Positions 24,901 to 37,006 are shown, counted from the first letter of the stretch. The stretch is 64,000 nucleotides of DNA from Prunus persica (GCF_000346465.2 NC_034014.1:26545600-26609599), one strand, 5' to 3'. Numbers and translations are program-made. The notes: generated by a model from the sequence alone, not told the origin.

Positions 24901-25119
24901 ATATTTTTGGTAGTATATAACTAACTCATGGTAAAAATTGCCACACGACCAAGACAATTTTTAATATCTTCTTTTGGTCCAAGACATATTTTGTGTGCAT
25001 AATCAAGTTAGCTTCTTCAATTAGTTTCAAAATAATGAGTTTGTTCACTTGAGTCTATAACTTTGACAATTTTAAATAAAAATTTACTACATCTCAAAAA
25101 GAAAAACAATAGATGAAAG
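21965..25119. other. Gene-poor stretch with purine/pyrimidine tracts
   Basis: Strongly purine-rich DNA at about 22830-23020 gives long low-complexity frames on both strands. A gtt microsatellite lies at about 23480-23502. Two similar caacggctgaaaat motifs (24100, 24668) suggest decayed repeats. Nothing here supports a gene. Confidence 0.4.
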
Positions 25120-25510
25120 TTTGTAAGTGATAAGTGATTTTTTTAAAATTTTGGCATTGCTTATTTTGGGAGATAAGTGATTTTTAAAAAAATTTAGGAA
25201 GCACAACCCGTTTGGTAAACTATGAGAAAATCACTTATTGTTAAAAATTGTTGTGAGAGAAAACTATAAGGGAAAGCAGTTGATGAGGTGCTTTCATTTT
25301 CTGATTAAGCGAGAATCAGTTTCGAAGAGGCACTGAGTTTAATGACTATGCAGAAATTATTTTCTGATTATGCAGGAATCAGTACCAACAACACTTTTAA
25401 CAAAAAGTTTACCAAACGCCAAATTGCTTTATCTTACAGCTGATTTCTCTTATGGAAAATCTGACATCGATTATTTTCACAGCACAGCAATGTCAAACTA
25501 ACCCTAAATC
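25120..25510. mobile_element. Probable MITE relic
   Basis: AT-rich segment with gtttggtaaact (about 25209) mirrored by agtttaccaaacg (25406), two direct copies of ttttctgattaagcgagaatcag / ttttctgattatgcaggaatcag split by 50-odd bases, and an end of the type cagcacagcaatgtc. The pattern fits plant MITEs, but I could not fix the exact termini. Confidence 0.35.
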
Positions 25511-25639
25511 TTTGATTATTATGATGCTCCATCACCTGTTGAATGTTGACTGGCCAAGTTGTGAGACAAAGACAAATAATTATGCACACACTAAAACATA
25601 TAAATATAAGAAAATGCTAAAGAGACACTAATTATTTTT

Positions 25640-25855
25640 TGGTTAAAAAATATTTAGGGGAAGGGCGGTTACCCATAACAGGGCTAGGGCATACATACTA
25701 GGCTTTTTTGAGGACTTATAGAGGGGGTCTTAACCTCTTTTTTAGTTTTTACAAATTATCTACTAAGATGGATTGTCGGTAGTGGAACTCAAACCTAGAC
25801 CTTGATAGAGAAGAGAATGATTCTTAGCAACTCAACTAACTCCCATTGACAAAGA
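25640..25855 (-). mobile_element. SINE-like sequence, minus orientation
   Basis: Read on the minus strand, gggagttagttgagttgct is followed about 35 bases later by aggtctaggtttgagttcca. The spacing and wording resemble the A and B boxes of a tRNA-derived SINE head. The boxes are degenerate, so this call is weak. Confidence 0.35.
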
Positions 25856-26000
25856 GAAACTAATTATTAATTAACCAGTTGGTAAATGAAAATTTAAACA
25901 GGTAGGCAATGGAACTCTAATTTGGAGTATGTAAGTAAATGACATGATTTTAAATATAAATAATAGTTGTAAAGAAATAAATATTAAGTACATCTTCTAG

Positions 26001-26038
<38 letters not shown>

Positions 26039-29000
26039 TTAGGTCTCACAACAAACTATGTTTATTAACCTCCAATATTTTTTGATAATTTTTTTTTGAT
26101 TAAGTAAAACAAAGAATTAATATTAATTTTTGTCCACTGTAAGGGATAGTGTGCCAGTGGTTTTAAGTGATATGTCCATTACATGACTAGTGTGAAATGG
26201 CAGCCTTTACCTACTTCCATACTTGTCTCCTACCTTTCGCTGAGAGCCACCTCACTACCACTAACTCAAAAACTTAATTTACACTTGTTAATCATAAATT
26301 AATATTTCTTTTGGCATGTGATGTCAAGTATAGCTTACAGAATTGACATCTCTGAGATTTTATAATCCCAAATTCCCAAAAGACATTCCAAAATGTATCT
26401 TACCACCTCAGCCTTTTCCATTTTCTTTAAATCTTATTTTTATTTGTTTAGATTTGTCTCTACTACTCACATCTCTATCAATGCTTAAGTGGAGTGGAAT
26501 GCCAGGTCAATGGGACGCATCCAACATTTGTTTATTCATATTTTTGTGTTGATAAGATCCAAAAATATTATTAACTTCTTGTTTTGATTCAAAAGATCCA
26601 GAATACTGTTAGGCAACCAACTATCATCCATCGATAAAGTAATTGCTATATGGTTAGACCAATAACAATATGCTTAATTAATCGTTTTTGTTAAGCATAA
26701 CAATGTGATCAATTAATATAATGCCAACATTCACCAGCATTTGTTATACATAACAGTATTTTCAATGTTTGCATGCAGGCTGACGCACATTCACTTGCTA
26801 CATGTCTTACCATGTTTGGTTTAAACAGCTTTGTGAAATACATTATACAAATACATCGACGACTAACAATCATGTATGTGCGTTTCGTCATCTGTTTTCA
26901 AACTTGATATAGTACATTGTGCTAGCCCATCTTCATCAATTCTTTTCCACTTTTCTCTTTTCCTTGATCACGGTCTACAAGAAATCTCACCCAAAAAAAT
27001 TATGTAAAACCAAACAATTATTTGGGTGCTAGCTAGCTAGCAATGAAAAGCAGAGAAATGTGAATAAGTTTTGTATACCTATTTAGGCATTGCCTTTTTA
27101 CTTGGACCATGCTTTGGTATACAGATTGGGTATTAGTTTTGTTTGTTTTCTTATAGGTTGCTCAAGATTTCCACAATCCTGTGAAGTGAACATGGATGTC
27201 TACTCACGAATCTCTCTCTCTCTCTCTCTCGCAGAGTCATAATCCTTACCCCCACACATATGGTCCACGTTATGGCAAGAGTATCGTAATTAAGCAGAAA
27301 ACAAAGGGGAAAAAAAAGAAAGCTGCAGATGGGGCAGTGCAGTGCCTGGTTTTGTAACAGTGTGGAGGGTTTGAAGTTATTAAGCCAAGGATTATTTTGT
27401 AGCTTAATCCCAGAAAAAAAGAAGAAAACTATTAATTATCTGTCCGTCTGTTTTAAGACTTGAGAAGCATCTAGCTTACTTAGCATAGGGAAGTGCACTT
27501 GGAAAGAGACTTGGGAGCAAACTTGATGGGAAGTTGAAGTGGGTCTAGTAAAATCGACAATAAGTGCAATCATGAAGTTTTTATACATTAATCTCGACCT
27601 ACTTTGACAGCAAGAAAGAAATGAAAAGGGTCCTTCAGATTTTCATAAATAAAATGGGCCATTCAGATTGAGCAGAGGATCCTGTTCATACCATCTTCAT
27701 GTTCTGCATCTTGTATTGGTTCTATTGGAAGCGAATTTGTCTCAGAATTTGAGACAGATACAAATATTGATGTTGAAGACGAATAAGACACACGCATGTT
27801 CTGTGGCAAGCAGCAAGCTGCCAGGGAGATGGACTTGAAAATAAAACAACACTAGCTGTTGCAAATCACCTCGTGAAGGCCATGGTAGGGTAGGTGTAGG
27901 TCTGAGGATGGTAACATTTCAAGTCCATTTCTCACTATCTATGCCTCTATCTAATTCCATAATATTCTTCCTGGATTTAAGCACTAATTAATTTTCAGTA
28001 CTTCAACTAACTAACTAATTAATTAGCAGATGAACAATTAATCAGAGAGCTTGTGTTGGAAGTTGAAGGAGTTGATTAAGACTATACAAGATTGGGACAG
28101 ATGTGGACCTGTCTGTGGTAGTTGAATGAAAGGCAAGATGCATGTGATATGTGTGCACTCACTGCAGCCTCTCTACGGCCAAGCTTGAAGCTTGAACTCA
28201 ACACAAGGGAGATAACACTGTTTTGCTATTTCTATCCAATCACGTTATGTCATGTAGAATTATTACTATGCAGGAGGGAATGTAATTGATTGAAAATAGT
28301 AGAACAACGCTATCCCCGTAACATGCAACACATTGTGCAGCAACAACAACTACTGTTCATGGATCTGGTATGGTGTAATAACCTTATAAGTGTGGCAGGC
28401 AGATTTGCTGTTATTAATGCAACCAGCCAATATATATCTACATGCATGATCTTCAAAATAATATAATAGTTTCTCTTCTAATTGGACATCCGTTTCATTC
28501 AATTAAGACTGAAGTGAGCTAGTTGAGATACAGAAACACACTTTCTCACTTGGGCTTTTCTCTGATATATATTTATTTTAGCTAGTTGAGATACAGAAAC
28601 ACACTCCAAAATCTTTCTTTAATTAAACAAAAATAAATATTATGGAAGGTTTTATGGACAGTAGGGATCATCCCATTAAGAAATTTGTCACAGGGCAAAA
28701 AGGAAAAGATACAATACCGGGTACTGCCAAGGAAATGCACCGGTGATAAATACAGTTCAGGTGGGTATAATCAGCATATAAATATAATTTAGACAAATTG
28801 TTAATGCCACACTAAAATTGTAGTATCTGATATTTGTTAAGTGATCATGATATATAGTGGGGGTGGTCCTCCTGTTGTTGCAAGTGTCACAAGTTGTTTG
28901 GACTCCAAACTCATCATCGGGCCCACACCCAACTAAAACCTAGCTTGCAGGAGCACAGTTTTTTTATTTTTTATTTATTTATAATCTTTTTATTTAAAAT

Positions 29001-29059
29001 AAAATTTTAAATTTATTTCTCCATGCCCACCTTTAACACGACTCACTTGCCTGTTTTGT
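25856..29059. other. Gene-free stretch upstream of MIR164
   Basis: AT microsatellite (26008-26032), CT tract (27210-27230), and a perfect 26-base direct repeat starting agctagttgagataca (28517 and 28580). No coding exon recognised. The last part is the MIR164 promoter region. Confidence 0.4.
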
Positions 29060-29067
29060 TATAAATG
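29060..29067 (+). promoter_or_regulatory. Putative TATA box of MIR164
   Basis: tataaatg about 245 bases before the mature miR164 sequence, followed by a long CT microsatellite (about 29164-29214), a layout often seen in transcribed plant leaders. No transcript evidence is available. Confidence 0.45.
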
Positions 29068-29160
29068 AGTGGCCTAGCAGGACTGGGAAGTGCAGATGAG
29101 TGTCTCAAACTCACCGTTTTAAGATCCCTTTCTCACATTCTCCTCAGTATACCATTGTTC

Positions 29161-29216
<56 letters not shown>

Positions 29217-29279
29217 GTTTAAGCTTCTTGTGAGGAGAGTAGAGCTCTAGCTCCTACAGTCTTAGCTATGGCATATATG

Positions 29280-29485
29280 AAAACTGAAGGTTTGTGTTGA
29301 GCAAGATGGAGAAGCAGGGCACGTGCATTTCTAACTCATGCGCATATACAGAGATATATTATTACTCTCAATAGTTCACCTGCCTATCAATCAAGTCTCT
29401 GAAAGCTTTTCTTTCTATATCTCATATCCAGTGATGAGTTAGTTATTCATGTGCCCCTCTTCCCCATCATGACCACTACACCTTA
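29280..29485 (+). ncRNA. MIR164: MIR164 microRNA precursor
   Basis: Positions 29307-29327 are identical to my recollection of the 21-nt miR164a/b mature sequence (begins tggagaagcagggc, ends acgtgca). Positions 29448-29468 form the star arm (begins catgtgcccc, ends cttccccatc). Pairing gives a duplex with 2-nt 3' overhangs at both ends, three mismatches and one G-U. The stem continues inward with ctaactcat (29331-29339) pairing to atgagttag (29434-29442), then agatata with tatatct. miR164 is conserved in seed plants and cleaves NAC mRNAs of the CUC/NAC1/ORE1 group, shaping organ boundaries and senescence. The loop is about 120 nt, long but usual for this family. No NAC gene lies in the window. 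Confidence 0.93.
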
Positions 29486-29726
29486 TTTGTTACCTCTGGA
29501 AAAATATACCAAGAAGATTGCTTATAGATCAGAACCATGCAGATAAATTGAATTTTGTTCAGATCAAAATGCTGGGAGTTTGCTCCAGCTCAGGTAGGTC
29601 ATGATTCATAATTGTTTTCTGAGCATTAGTTTGAGTAGATAAATATAGCTGCAGCCTTGATATTTTCCTATTTTAATAAAATGGGATTTCATTCAACACA
29701 TGGGGATAGAGAAATTAAAATATTAT

Positions 29727-30025
29727 GGGTTCGTCAATTTTAGTTTTTAGTTTTTATTTTTTGTGCTAGAGTATAGAGGAAAATGAGAGTGAGAATGGGA
29801 GTGTGGATGAGAGGGAAGAATGGGAAGGAAGAGTAATAAAAGAGAAGCAAAAACTTGAAAGTGAAAACAATTTCAAATAGATTTCAGTTTTTAGTTTTTG
29901 TTTCCACTTTTGTTACTCATTCCTCCTATCCTTCCCCCTCAACTTCCTCTCAATTTAATCTTCGCTCTCATTCTCACTTCCATTCTCCCTAAAAACTAAA
30001 ATTGAAATGGTTATCAAACGGGCCC
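29727..30025. mobile_element. MITE with inverted ends
   Basis: Left part gggttcgtcaattttagttt is mirrored at the right by aaactaaaattgaaatgg followed by ttatcaaacgggccc. The inner arms are GA-rich on the left and CT-rich on the right and can pair. About 300 bases, no coding capacity. Confidence 0.55.
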
Positions 30026-32168
30026 TAAGATGATTAATTGTTAAGGAGAAAGATCAAGCAAAGTTAATATGTTTTTGCAGAATTTGTAGCTTTTGAAATA
30101 GAGCCACAATAGTTTTTCAACAAAATTCATGGCAGATAACCATTATCTTATGATCATAAGATCAGCATCTTTCTTTCTTTTTTTGAAGGATTAGCAACTT
30201 GTTATATATTTAAGTTCTAACACTAAAGAATATTAAATTTCAACCATGATGCAGTAATTAATCTCATTGTATTGTGTACTCTTTATTCTATAAGCATGAT
30301 CTCTCTTTTTTTTTTATCTCCTTTTTCTGTAAGTCGTTCAAAGTTGCATAGACGAAAGGGGGAACTGCTTTTTAAGTTTTCATCTGTCCCCCCAGTATGA
30401 GGAACTTAGCTTTCCTATTGTGGAAATACATAATGCTTTTGAAAAGAAAGCAACCCTTCCAAGGTCTCACTATAATTGCTATGAACATCATTTATATAAC
30501 AATGATAGTTCACCAACATTAACTGTGTGACTACTAATACTTTTAACCCTTCTCAGTTCTCACTAATCTAACTTTACCTTTTCCTCTACTTGTTTTCTGT
30601 AATATTTTTCTTCTTTTCTTAAAAAATAGAAATAAAAATCTGGGAACCTTCATATTGTTCTTGTTGTCAGAAAACAAAGAGATGCTTCTGCAGATGCTGC
30701 ATGGTTTTGTGAGAAGAGTTATGGGTGAATGCTAAGGTCATTTACATTGAATTGGCAACTTGGTACGACCACCACCAAGGAGACATAAAAAATCTCTCTT
30801 TTCCCTCCTTGCTGACACTTCCTTCTCATCCACGTCTGAAGGACAACGATAAGCAACTCATGTACATCCACAGCTCCTTAATCTGTTTCTTATCCGATTA
30901 ATTATCCAATTGCGTAATTAACTTCTCTTTAATCTTCCACCATAATCAAGAGCCTACTGTTCGGACAGGGTAGATGTAAACTTTTAACTTGCAAAAGCAA
31001 CTTAATTTATGGAAGATACTTTTGTAATTTTTTATGTCATGGATTATTGGTAACTCTTTCTTAATGAGCTTTTCAGCGAGCTTAATAGCTGATTAACTTC
31101 AGATTTATTAGTTTATGATAGTGAATGTAGAAAATTTTGCTATCCCTTGCAAAGGAGCAGCCCTTTTCACACGGACAAAACTTTAATGTTTTGAAAAGGA
31201 TACAAACAGCGATCTTTGGATGCCTCAATGATTTCACAGGAAAAGTGTAAAGCCAGCAAATTCGTTTCTTTGTATTATTTGTTGGTTTTAACTTTTTCGG
31301 TAAATAGTGCTATTTTGCCCACACAAGATTAGGATAGAGAGAAGTGTGCAAATCAATAGCGCACTTTATTTCTTTTTCTCTCAACAGTTTTCAATATCTT
31401 GACTTCAAACCTCACATTGAGTTGAAAGCAAATAGGTGGTTTGCTTCCATATGAGCAATTGTCAACAATGGCGGGGAACTCCTTATCTATAACTTATTAC
31501 AGGCACATAATAAACACTACTAAAAATCACTTGGGCTTTAAGAACAAGAAGTACCACTTTATGATAAATCAATACTCATATAACTGCGTGTTCTTAGTTT
31601 ATGTTTTTTATAGTTGGTCTGTCTTAGAAACGTAACACAGAGCATGCTGTCCAGCAGTTCAAGCTCTGGATCAAAAAATACAAATTGGAACACAATTTAC
31701 AGTATAGCTAATTCTGAAGAGCTTAAGACCACATGCTCCTTTCAACTGTATCGAACGCAACAGACAATGAGATTGTTGTTTTTTGGTGAAATTTTCATCA
31801 ACTAATATGTTCAAGCGAAGCTATCGAATTTGAAGCAGTGGTTCTGGTAAAGAAAATGCCAACAAGAAGGGATCACGAGCATCAGCATAGCAAGTAAGAC
31901 AGAAGATACTAGGTTGGTACATACAATTTTCTGCCAAACATAATAGGACGAACAAACGGACAAATGGCCGGCACAAGTACAGTATGCTGAGTCAAAATAA
32001 ATTGCCTCTCTTCAACAAAAGACTAGACGAAAACGAATCTGATGCACATGGATGCAGCAATTTCTGCTTCAGCTTTGCATTGTGGTAGGTAAAGTCAATC
32101 AACTGTAGCTGTTGATTCTGTACATCACAATGTAACAAATGCTACATGCAAGTCAATGCTTCAGCAGC
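30026..32168. other. Gene-free stretch
   Basis: AT-rich DNA between the MITE and the PPR gene. Part of 31950-32168 is probably the PPR 3' UTR. Short open frames at 31441-31805 have no recognisable protein character. Confidence 0.4.
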
Positions 32169-33641
32169 TTAACTTGGGTTCACCAAATCAGTCCAGGTAG
32201 TCTCAGCAAAACCGGGTTCAGATCCTGAGCTAAGAAGTAGTGCTTCCCAAGCCTTTGCTCCGGGCGCAACATTCTTATCCACCATTTTCTTCAGTAAGTC
32301 CATTGCTTTACAAACCAAACCCTTTCGGCACAACCCATAAATTACCTCATCAAAGCTGGAACAAAAACGACAGAGAAACTTATCTAACATTTCGTCCATA
32401 AAGATGCAAGCTTCATCAATATCTCCTTGGCCAAACAGACCATCCAGCATTATCCTATGTGTCTGCAAGTTAACCCCAATACCCTTTAATGTCATCTCAC
32501 TCACAAGCTCTCTGGCCCTACTAAGCTCACCAGTATTGCATAAACCCTTCAATAAAATGTTATAAGTAATCAAATTAGGCTTGCACCCCAACTCTTCCAT
32601 GGAAGAAATCATCTTTAATCCATCTTTCACCTTATTTTGCTTACACAATCCATTTACATACACATTGTAAGTATAAACATCAGGAACCAAACCCAACAGA
32701 AGCAATTCATCAAACAGCTCATCGGCGTTCTTGTAATCCCCTTCTGCAATGACACCATGTAAGACCATGGTATAGCAAACAATGTCAGGCTTAATTCCCT
32801 CCACTTTCATCTTAACCAAAACATTCAAAGCATCCAAACCCCTCCCCTGTTTCACCATATACCTAATCACATTTGAATAGTCCATCATACCAGGACAAAA
32901 CCCAAGTTTCTTCATTTCTTCTACAAAACCCAGCACCTCAAAACCAGATGAATCCTTTTGTTCACAAAGTGATGACAATATCAAAGAGCACATCTTTACA
33001 TTCAAACCATACCCATAACTGATCATACAATTCATTATCTCAATAGCATATCCAACCTTCCCAATTCCACACAGAGAATTGACTAAAATCTGAAAACTCG
33101 ATTCTTCGAGCCGGATGCTCATAATATGGCTCCTCAGCAAAATCTCAGGCACCATTTTAAGACCTTCCCTAGACCCACAAAGCACATACAGCAAGGAGTT
33201 GAGCGAGTGAGCAGAAGGGACGCACCTGAACTTTGGAATCCTGCAAAAAAGATCAATGGCGTCCTGGGTTCTCTTAGCTTGGCCATAAAAACTAATGAGA
33301 TGGGCGAAAATGTATTCGGGTGTGTTGAATTTCTCGACGAATTCAAGGCGGTCAAGAACTGAAGCGATGTCTTTGAATTGGGAGGTTTTGGTCAGGGTTT
33401 TGATGACAAAGTTGTACGCTTCAGGGTTTGGTTCACAGTTGTAGCTGTTGAAGGAGTAAATGAGTGTGGAGAGAAGATGTTGGGGTTGGTTTTGAGGCGG
33501 TGATGATTTTTTGAGGCTTTGAAAGGCCTGGTTTTGATTGAAGGTTTGGTGCCATTTGGTGTTGTGGGGTGAGACTGGCCACTTCCTGTGTTTTCTCAGG
33601 AAAAATTTGCTGCTGGGTTTTAGAGCAGAGGCTCTCACCAT
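32169..33641 (-). CDS. P-class pentatricopeptide repeat protein
   Basis: Intronless, 490 residues, ATG at 33641, stop TAA. The N-terminal 35 residues are rich in Arg, Lys and Ser with almost no acids (VRASALKPSSKFFLRKHRKW), like a mitochondrial presequence. From about residue 70 the protein is a chain of roughly ten 35-residue PPR motifs. The clearest are PDIVCYTMVLHGVIAEGDY, PDVYTYNVYVNGLCKQNKV, and PNLITYNILLKGLCNTGEL. Nearly all spacings are 35, which marks the P class. There is no E, DYW or SMR domain. Such proteins bind single-stranded organelle RNA and act in processing, splicing or stability. The RNA target cannot be read from the sequence here. Confidence 0.93.
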   Translation of the reverse strand: MVRASALKPSSKFFLRKHRKWPVSPHNTKWHQTFNQNQAFQSLKKSSPPQNQPQHLLSTLIYSFNSYNCEPNPEAYNFVIKTLTKTSQFKDIASVLDRLEFVEKFNTPEYIFAHLISFYGQAKRTQDAIDLFCRIPKFRCVPSAHSLNSLLYVLCGSREGLKMVPEILLRSHIMSIRLEESSFQILVNSLCGIGKVGYAIEIMNCMISYGYGLNVKMCSLILSSLCEQKDSSGFEVLGFVEEMKKLGFCPGMMDYSNVIRYMVKQGRGLDALNVLVKMKVEGIKPDIVCYTMVLHGVIAEGDYKNADELFDELLLLGLVPDVYTYNVYVNGLCKQNKVKDGLKMISSMEELGCKPNLITYNILLKGLCNTGELSRARELVSEMTLKGIGVNLQTHRIMLDGLFGQGDIDEACIFMDEMLDKFLCRFCSSFDEVIYGLCRKGLVCKAMDLLKKMVDKNVAPGAKAWEALLLSSGSEPGFAETTWTDLVNPS

Positions 33642-33879
33642 TTTTGAAAAATTCGAAATTCAGATTATTGCGGATCATCTACTTGTTTCAACTGAAGGTC
33701 TCATGGGGCTCTTCCCATTTCTGCAATTTCTTAACTCCTTCAGCTTGAAAGCGAACGAAAATGGTGGGAGCAGACAATAAAAGCCATGTCAAACAAATCT
33801 CTCGTTCTGCTCCCAAAAAAAAACAGAATCTCTCGTTCTACGGTAAATGAGCTCGGCCCATGAAACTTTTTTCTGAAAT

Positions 33880-34945
33880 GTATCATAAAACTTATGGCGT
33901 CTTCAGTTCACCATGCCCCCACACATCCCACCTATCCTCCGACTTAAGCCCTCTCCTGTCAATTCCACCCTTTCACTAAGAGTCTGGGCCTCACTTTGGG
34001 CTTCTGTTTCAGCAGAGTTTGGGAGATTAGTTTTCAGCTCATCCATCTAGATTGGAAAGCCGTAGCTTTGTAGTGTAAGTTTCACCTTTCTGTTTGTGTG
34101 GTGGCCTCCTTGGCCATCTCTCGTACATTGTTGGTGTTTTATTCTTTATTGAATAATTTTGTTTCTTAAAAAATAAAAAAAAGTATGCCAAATGGTATTG
34201 CATTGTTTAACACAGGCATCACTAGCGGAAAATTATACAAGATATTGGTCGATATACCCTTTTTGTTTTTTAACAAATAAATGACCATTTGGGTCATGTG
34301 GTCAAGGGCTGTCCATGTAATGTCTATCACAATTTGGGTATATTCGGTTTCACGATTGGAAACATATATGGAAGGCTTGATTTATCATAGAGGGGCACTC
34401 TGGCTTCTTTTCTGTACACCAATAGTGGTTGTGGTCAATGTTAGAATTTTGAGTCAAAATATAATACAATGATCTATCTCATGTTAACGATGCTCTTCAT
34501 GGGTGTTCTTTGCATAAATTCTCTAAATTAGGCATCAAAGTTCAGCTTTTGCTTATGTACTCAGTCTTTTAATCTATGCACTGAATTTTTATTATTGATT
34601 AGAATGTGGCTGCTGCTGGGGAAAGAGAGTTGGAAAGACTGAAGGCTGAACTGAGGGCCAGCAATGCTCTCGAACTGCAGGTTTAGCACCCATATGCCTT
34701 ATCATATAACTTAAGTTTGTAGCTTGAGACATATCTATCAGCATGTCAGCAAACTTTTGGTGTTGCAAAGGAGAGAGGTATTTTTCTTGGCATTAGCATA
34801 TATTTTTCTATGCGTACAAGTTTATTACACACCACCTAAATTCCAACTGAGATGTGCAGTATTAAGTGATTTTCTCTCTTTTCTGTAGCTAGAGATGCTG
34901 ACAAGGATTGAAGGCAGGCTTCACACGTTGAATTTGAATTGAAGG
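33880..34945 (+). CDS. Possible small spliced gene with coiled-coil C-terminus
   Basis: Two phase-0 exons look genuine. 34603-34680 is flanked by gattag and gttta; 34889-34942 is preceded by ttctgtag and ends in TGA. Joined they read NVAAAGERELERLKAELRAS, then NALELQLEMLTRIEGRLHTL and NLN. The heptad pattern suggests a short coiled coil. A donor-like gtgtaagtttc near 34072 suggests an upstream exon at about 33880-34072, divergent from the PPR gene, but no ATG there connects in frame. It may be a tiny conserved protein, a gene remnant or a non-coding transcript. I do not recognise the family. Confidence 0.33.
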
Positions 34946-35797
34946 TACGCTTCTGTTTTAAGTTCACAAGGCAAATCCACGGGCTTTTATCTAATGTTTT
35001 TTATTTATTTCTGTGAGCAGGATCGTTAGGATTGCGGGTGTTTGTTCGAACTTCATATTGGAGCATCTTTTGAAGCCCACCAATATTCATTGTACTAACT
35101 ATATATTAGGAATATCTTTCTTACAATACCCTATATATTTATATATGGAGCTTCTCCATTACGGAGTCCATCAATGCGAATTGGTTACGGAATTCTATTT
35201 TTGATTGTGGGATGATTTCAACGCTTCAAATTGGATATATACTCCTTTTCTTTTTTTTTTCTTCCTCTCCTCGTGTTCCTCTTTGGATTGGACTTCTTAA
35301 ACCATCTCCTTAGATAAAATTTAGGGAAGAAGTGAGAAAACTCACCTTCATCCATGCTCCCTATCTAACTCCTAAAATAGGAAAACCTCTAGGAGCTCCT
35401 AAATCTGAAGATAGAGAAATGACTCATAATGGCTCCCTATAATTAAATGATGCTTTACTTTAATGCTATTTTAAGTGTTCATTTATTTAATGCTTACTTT
35501 TTTTTTTTATATGAAGAGGGAGGATTTATGCTAAATTAAAAAAAGAAATAAATCATTTATGATTTCCTGAACTAGGGAGCATGGTTGGAGTTGGAATTTT
35601 CAAGGAGCTCCTAAAATAACTTTCTAGTGTTTTTAGCTAAATTTTAACTAAAAAATAAGGAGTATTATTATAGATGCTCTAATACAACATAAATTTCAAG
35701 CTGAATTGTTGAGAGAGTTTACAAGCTTTTTTCACCCTCACTCATGACTAACCCATAATTCTGTATTTTAATGCCCTAATCAATTATTGAAGCGAGT
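34946..35797. other. Gene-free AT-rich stretch
   Basis: A possible further exon begins after the acceptor at about 35020. Otherwise AT-rich, with repeated aactcctaaaata and ggagctcctaaa motifs in both orientations (35385-35660), probably a MITE relic. Confidence 0.35.
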
Positions 35798-35798
35798 A

Positions 35799-35882
35799 AG
35801 GATAACAATGGTTGCACATGAAGATAACCTCAATTCTAGATGGTAACAATGGTTGCACATGAAGATAACCTCAATTCTAGAT
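35799..35882. repeat. Tandem duplication of about 42 bases
   Basis: The unit starting taacaatggttgcacatgaa occurs twice head to tail without visible difference, so it is recent. Confidence 0.85.
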
Positions 35883-35934
35883 GGTTTTATTTTTTTTCTA
35901 CATTAATTAATATATAAATTCTAATCAGGTGAAA

Positions 35935-36435
35935 TTAAGTTATAAATAAACTGATCTTAGTTTCAAATTTAAAAGCTCACCTAATGATGTCCTTGTCGGG
36001 CCTATTATCATCTTCGAACCACCCATCCTCTGGATTATAAAATGTGTTAAAATATTTAGTCAGATATATACCTTCCACTGCCAATGAGCTTAGGGGTCTA
36101 CGAACGAATATAGATGAGCAGGTGTAATCTTCTGGATAGAGATTTGTTGTTTGATTATAATTGGGTGCTATATAAATCAAAAGATAATGGCATTCTTGGG
36201 AGGTTTGAGGTCAAGTTGAAGATTTGGAAAGAAGATGACACCATCACATATATATTGGTTTGTAGACCTCTAAGCTCATTGGCAGTCTAACATATATATC
36301 TGATTGAATGTATTGAGACATTTTATAATACAAAGGACGTTGATCCAGAGGATGGATGGTTTGAAGATGAAAATAAGTCACAGAAAGATCTCATCAGGTG
36401 AGCTTTTAAATTTGAAATTTAGATAAGTTTATTTA
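35935..36435. repeat. Inverted duplication of a coding exon with its splice donor
   Basis: Left arm (minus strand, about 36110 down to 35940) encodes RRPLSSLAVEGIYLTKYFNT then PEDGWFEDDNRPDKDIIR followed by GTGAGC. Right arm (plus, about 36258-36430) encodes CRPLSSLAV, a stop, then HIYLIECIETFYN and PEDGWFEDENKSQKDLIR followed by GTGAGC. The two arms are clearly related but diverged, and the similarity runs into the intron-like AT-rich sequence. The centre is near 36190. The C-terminal motif and splice position resemble exon 4 of the unknown gene at 46638-48184 (PENWYQNDNRVVRDSIR). Confidence 0.7.
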
Positions 36436-36439
36436 TACC

Positions 36440-37000
36440 TTAGATAATATACTAAACCAACACACCACAAATTTGAAACTTAGATAAATTTATTTATAGC
36501 TTAATTTAGAATATATTGACACACTGTACATGTGTTTCATCAGCTAGTTCATTGGCATTAGATGAATGTAGGCTTCATCAGTTTCATCAGTTTCATGCCA
36601 GGCCCCTGCATAGTTGGGAGTGAATTACTTAAATGGCCTCAATTTTCCAAAGCGATAGCACCGTCCGTAGCACGTGAGTGTGGCAAGGGAAGCTGACACA
36701 TTTTGAGCCCAAATGTTCATATAACGGGACCTTACGTACACACGACATGCTCTGTTTCCGGAATCATATGCTACAAGAATATTGATTAATTAATAGAAGC
36801 CAAGTCAAACATTAGGGTCGTACATCATGGAACGACATGTCATTCTTAATGTTTTTGTTTGATGAAAAGACCCATGGCCTAAATTATGGGTTGCAGCTCT
36901 ACGGCAAATAAACCAAGCCTTCATTTAAGACCCCTTTAGATTTAGAATGCTGCTTAAAAGTCTACGTATTGGTTGGACTTGCTTTGTTGTAAACGAAAAC
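36440..37000. other. Region upstream of the first LOR gene
   Basis: A small direct repeat, aatttgaaa-ttagataa with ttatttata (36410 and 36470). The part from about 36940 onward is promoter sequence shared with the second LOR gene. Confidence 0.4.
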
Positions 37001-37006
37001 AGTCAA
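37001..37006 (-). promoter_or_regulatory. W-box of LOR gene A
   Basis: agtcaa, the complement of the WRKY-binding core TTGACT, about 155 bases before the ATG. It lies within a block conserved with gene B (ttgctttgtt, aaacg, then gaaacacgtttt). An ataaaag box follows at 37061. Confidence 0.5.

Noticed and set aside
30670..30705. miR172-like motif (gcagatgctgcatgg)
   Set aside because: Matches only the tail of miR172, and no complementary arm is found nearby.
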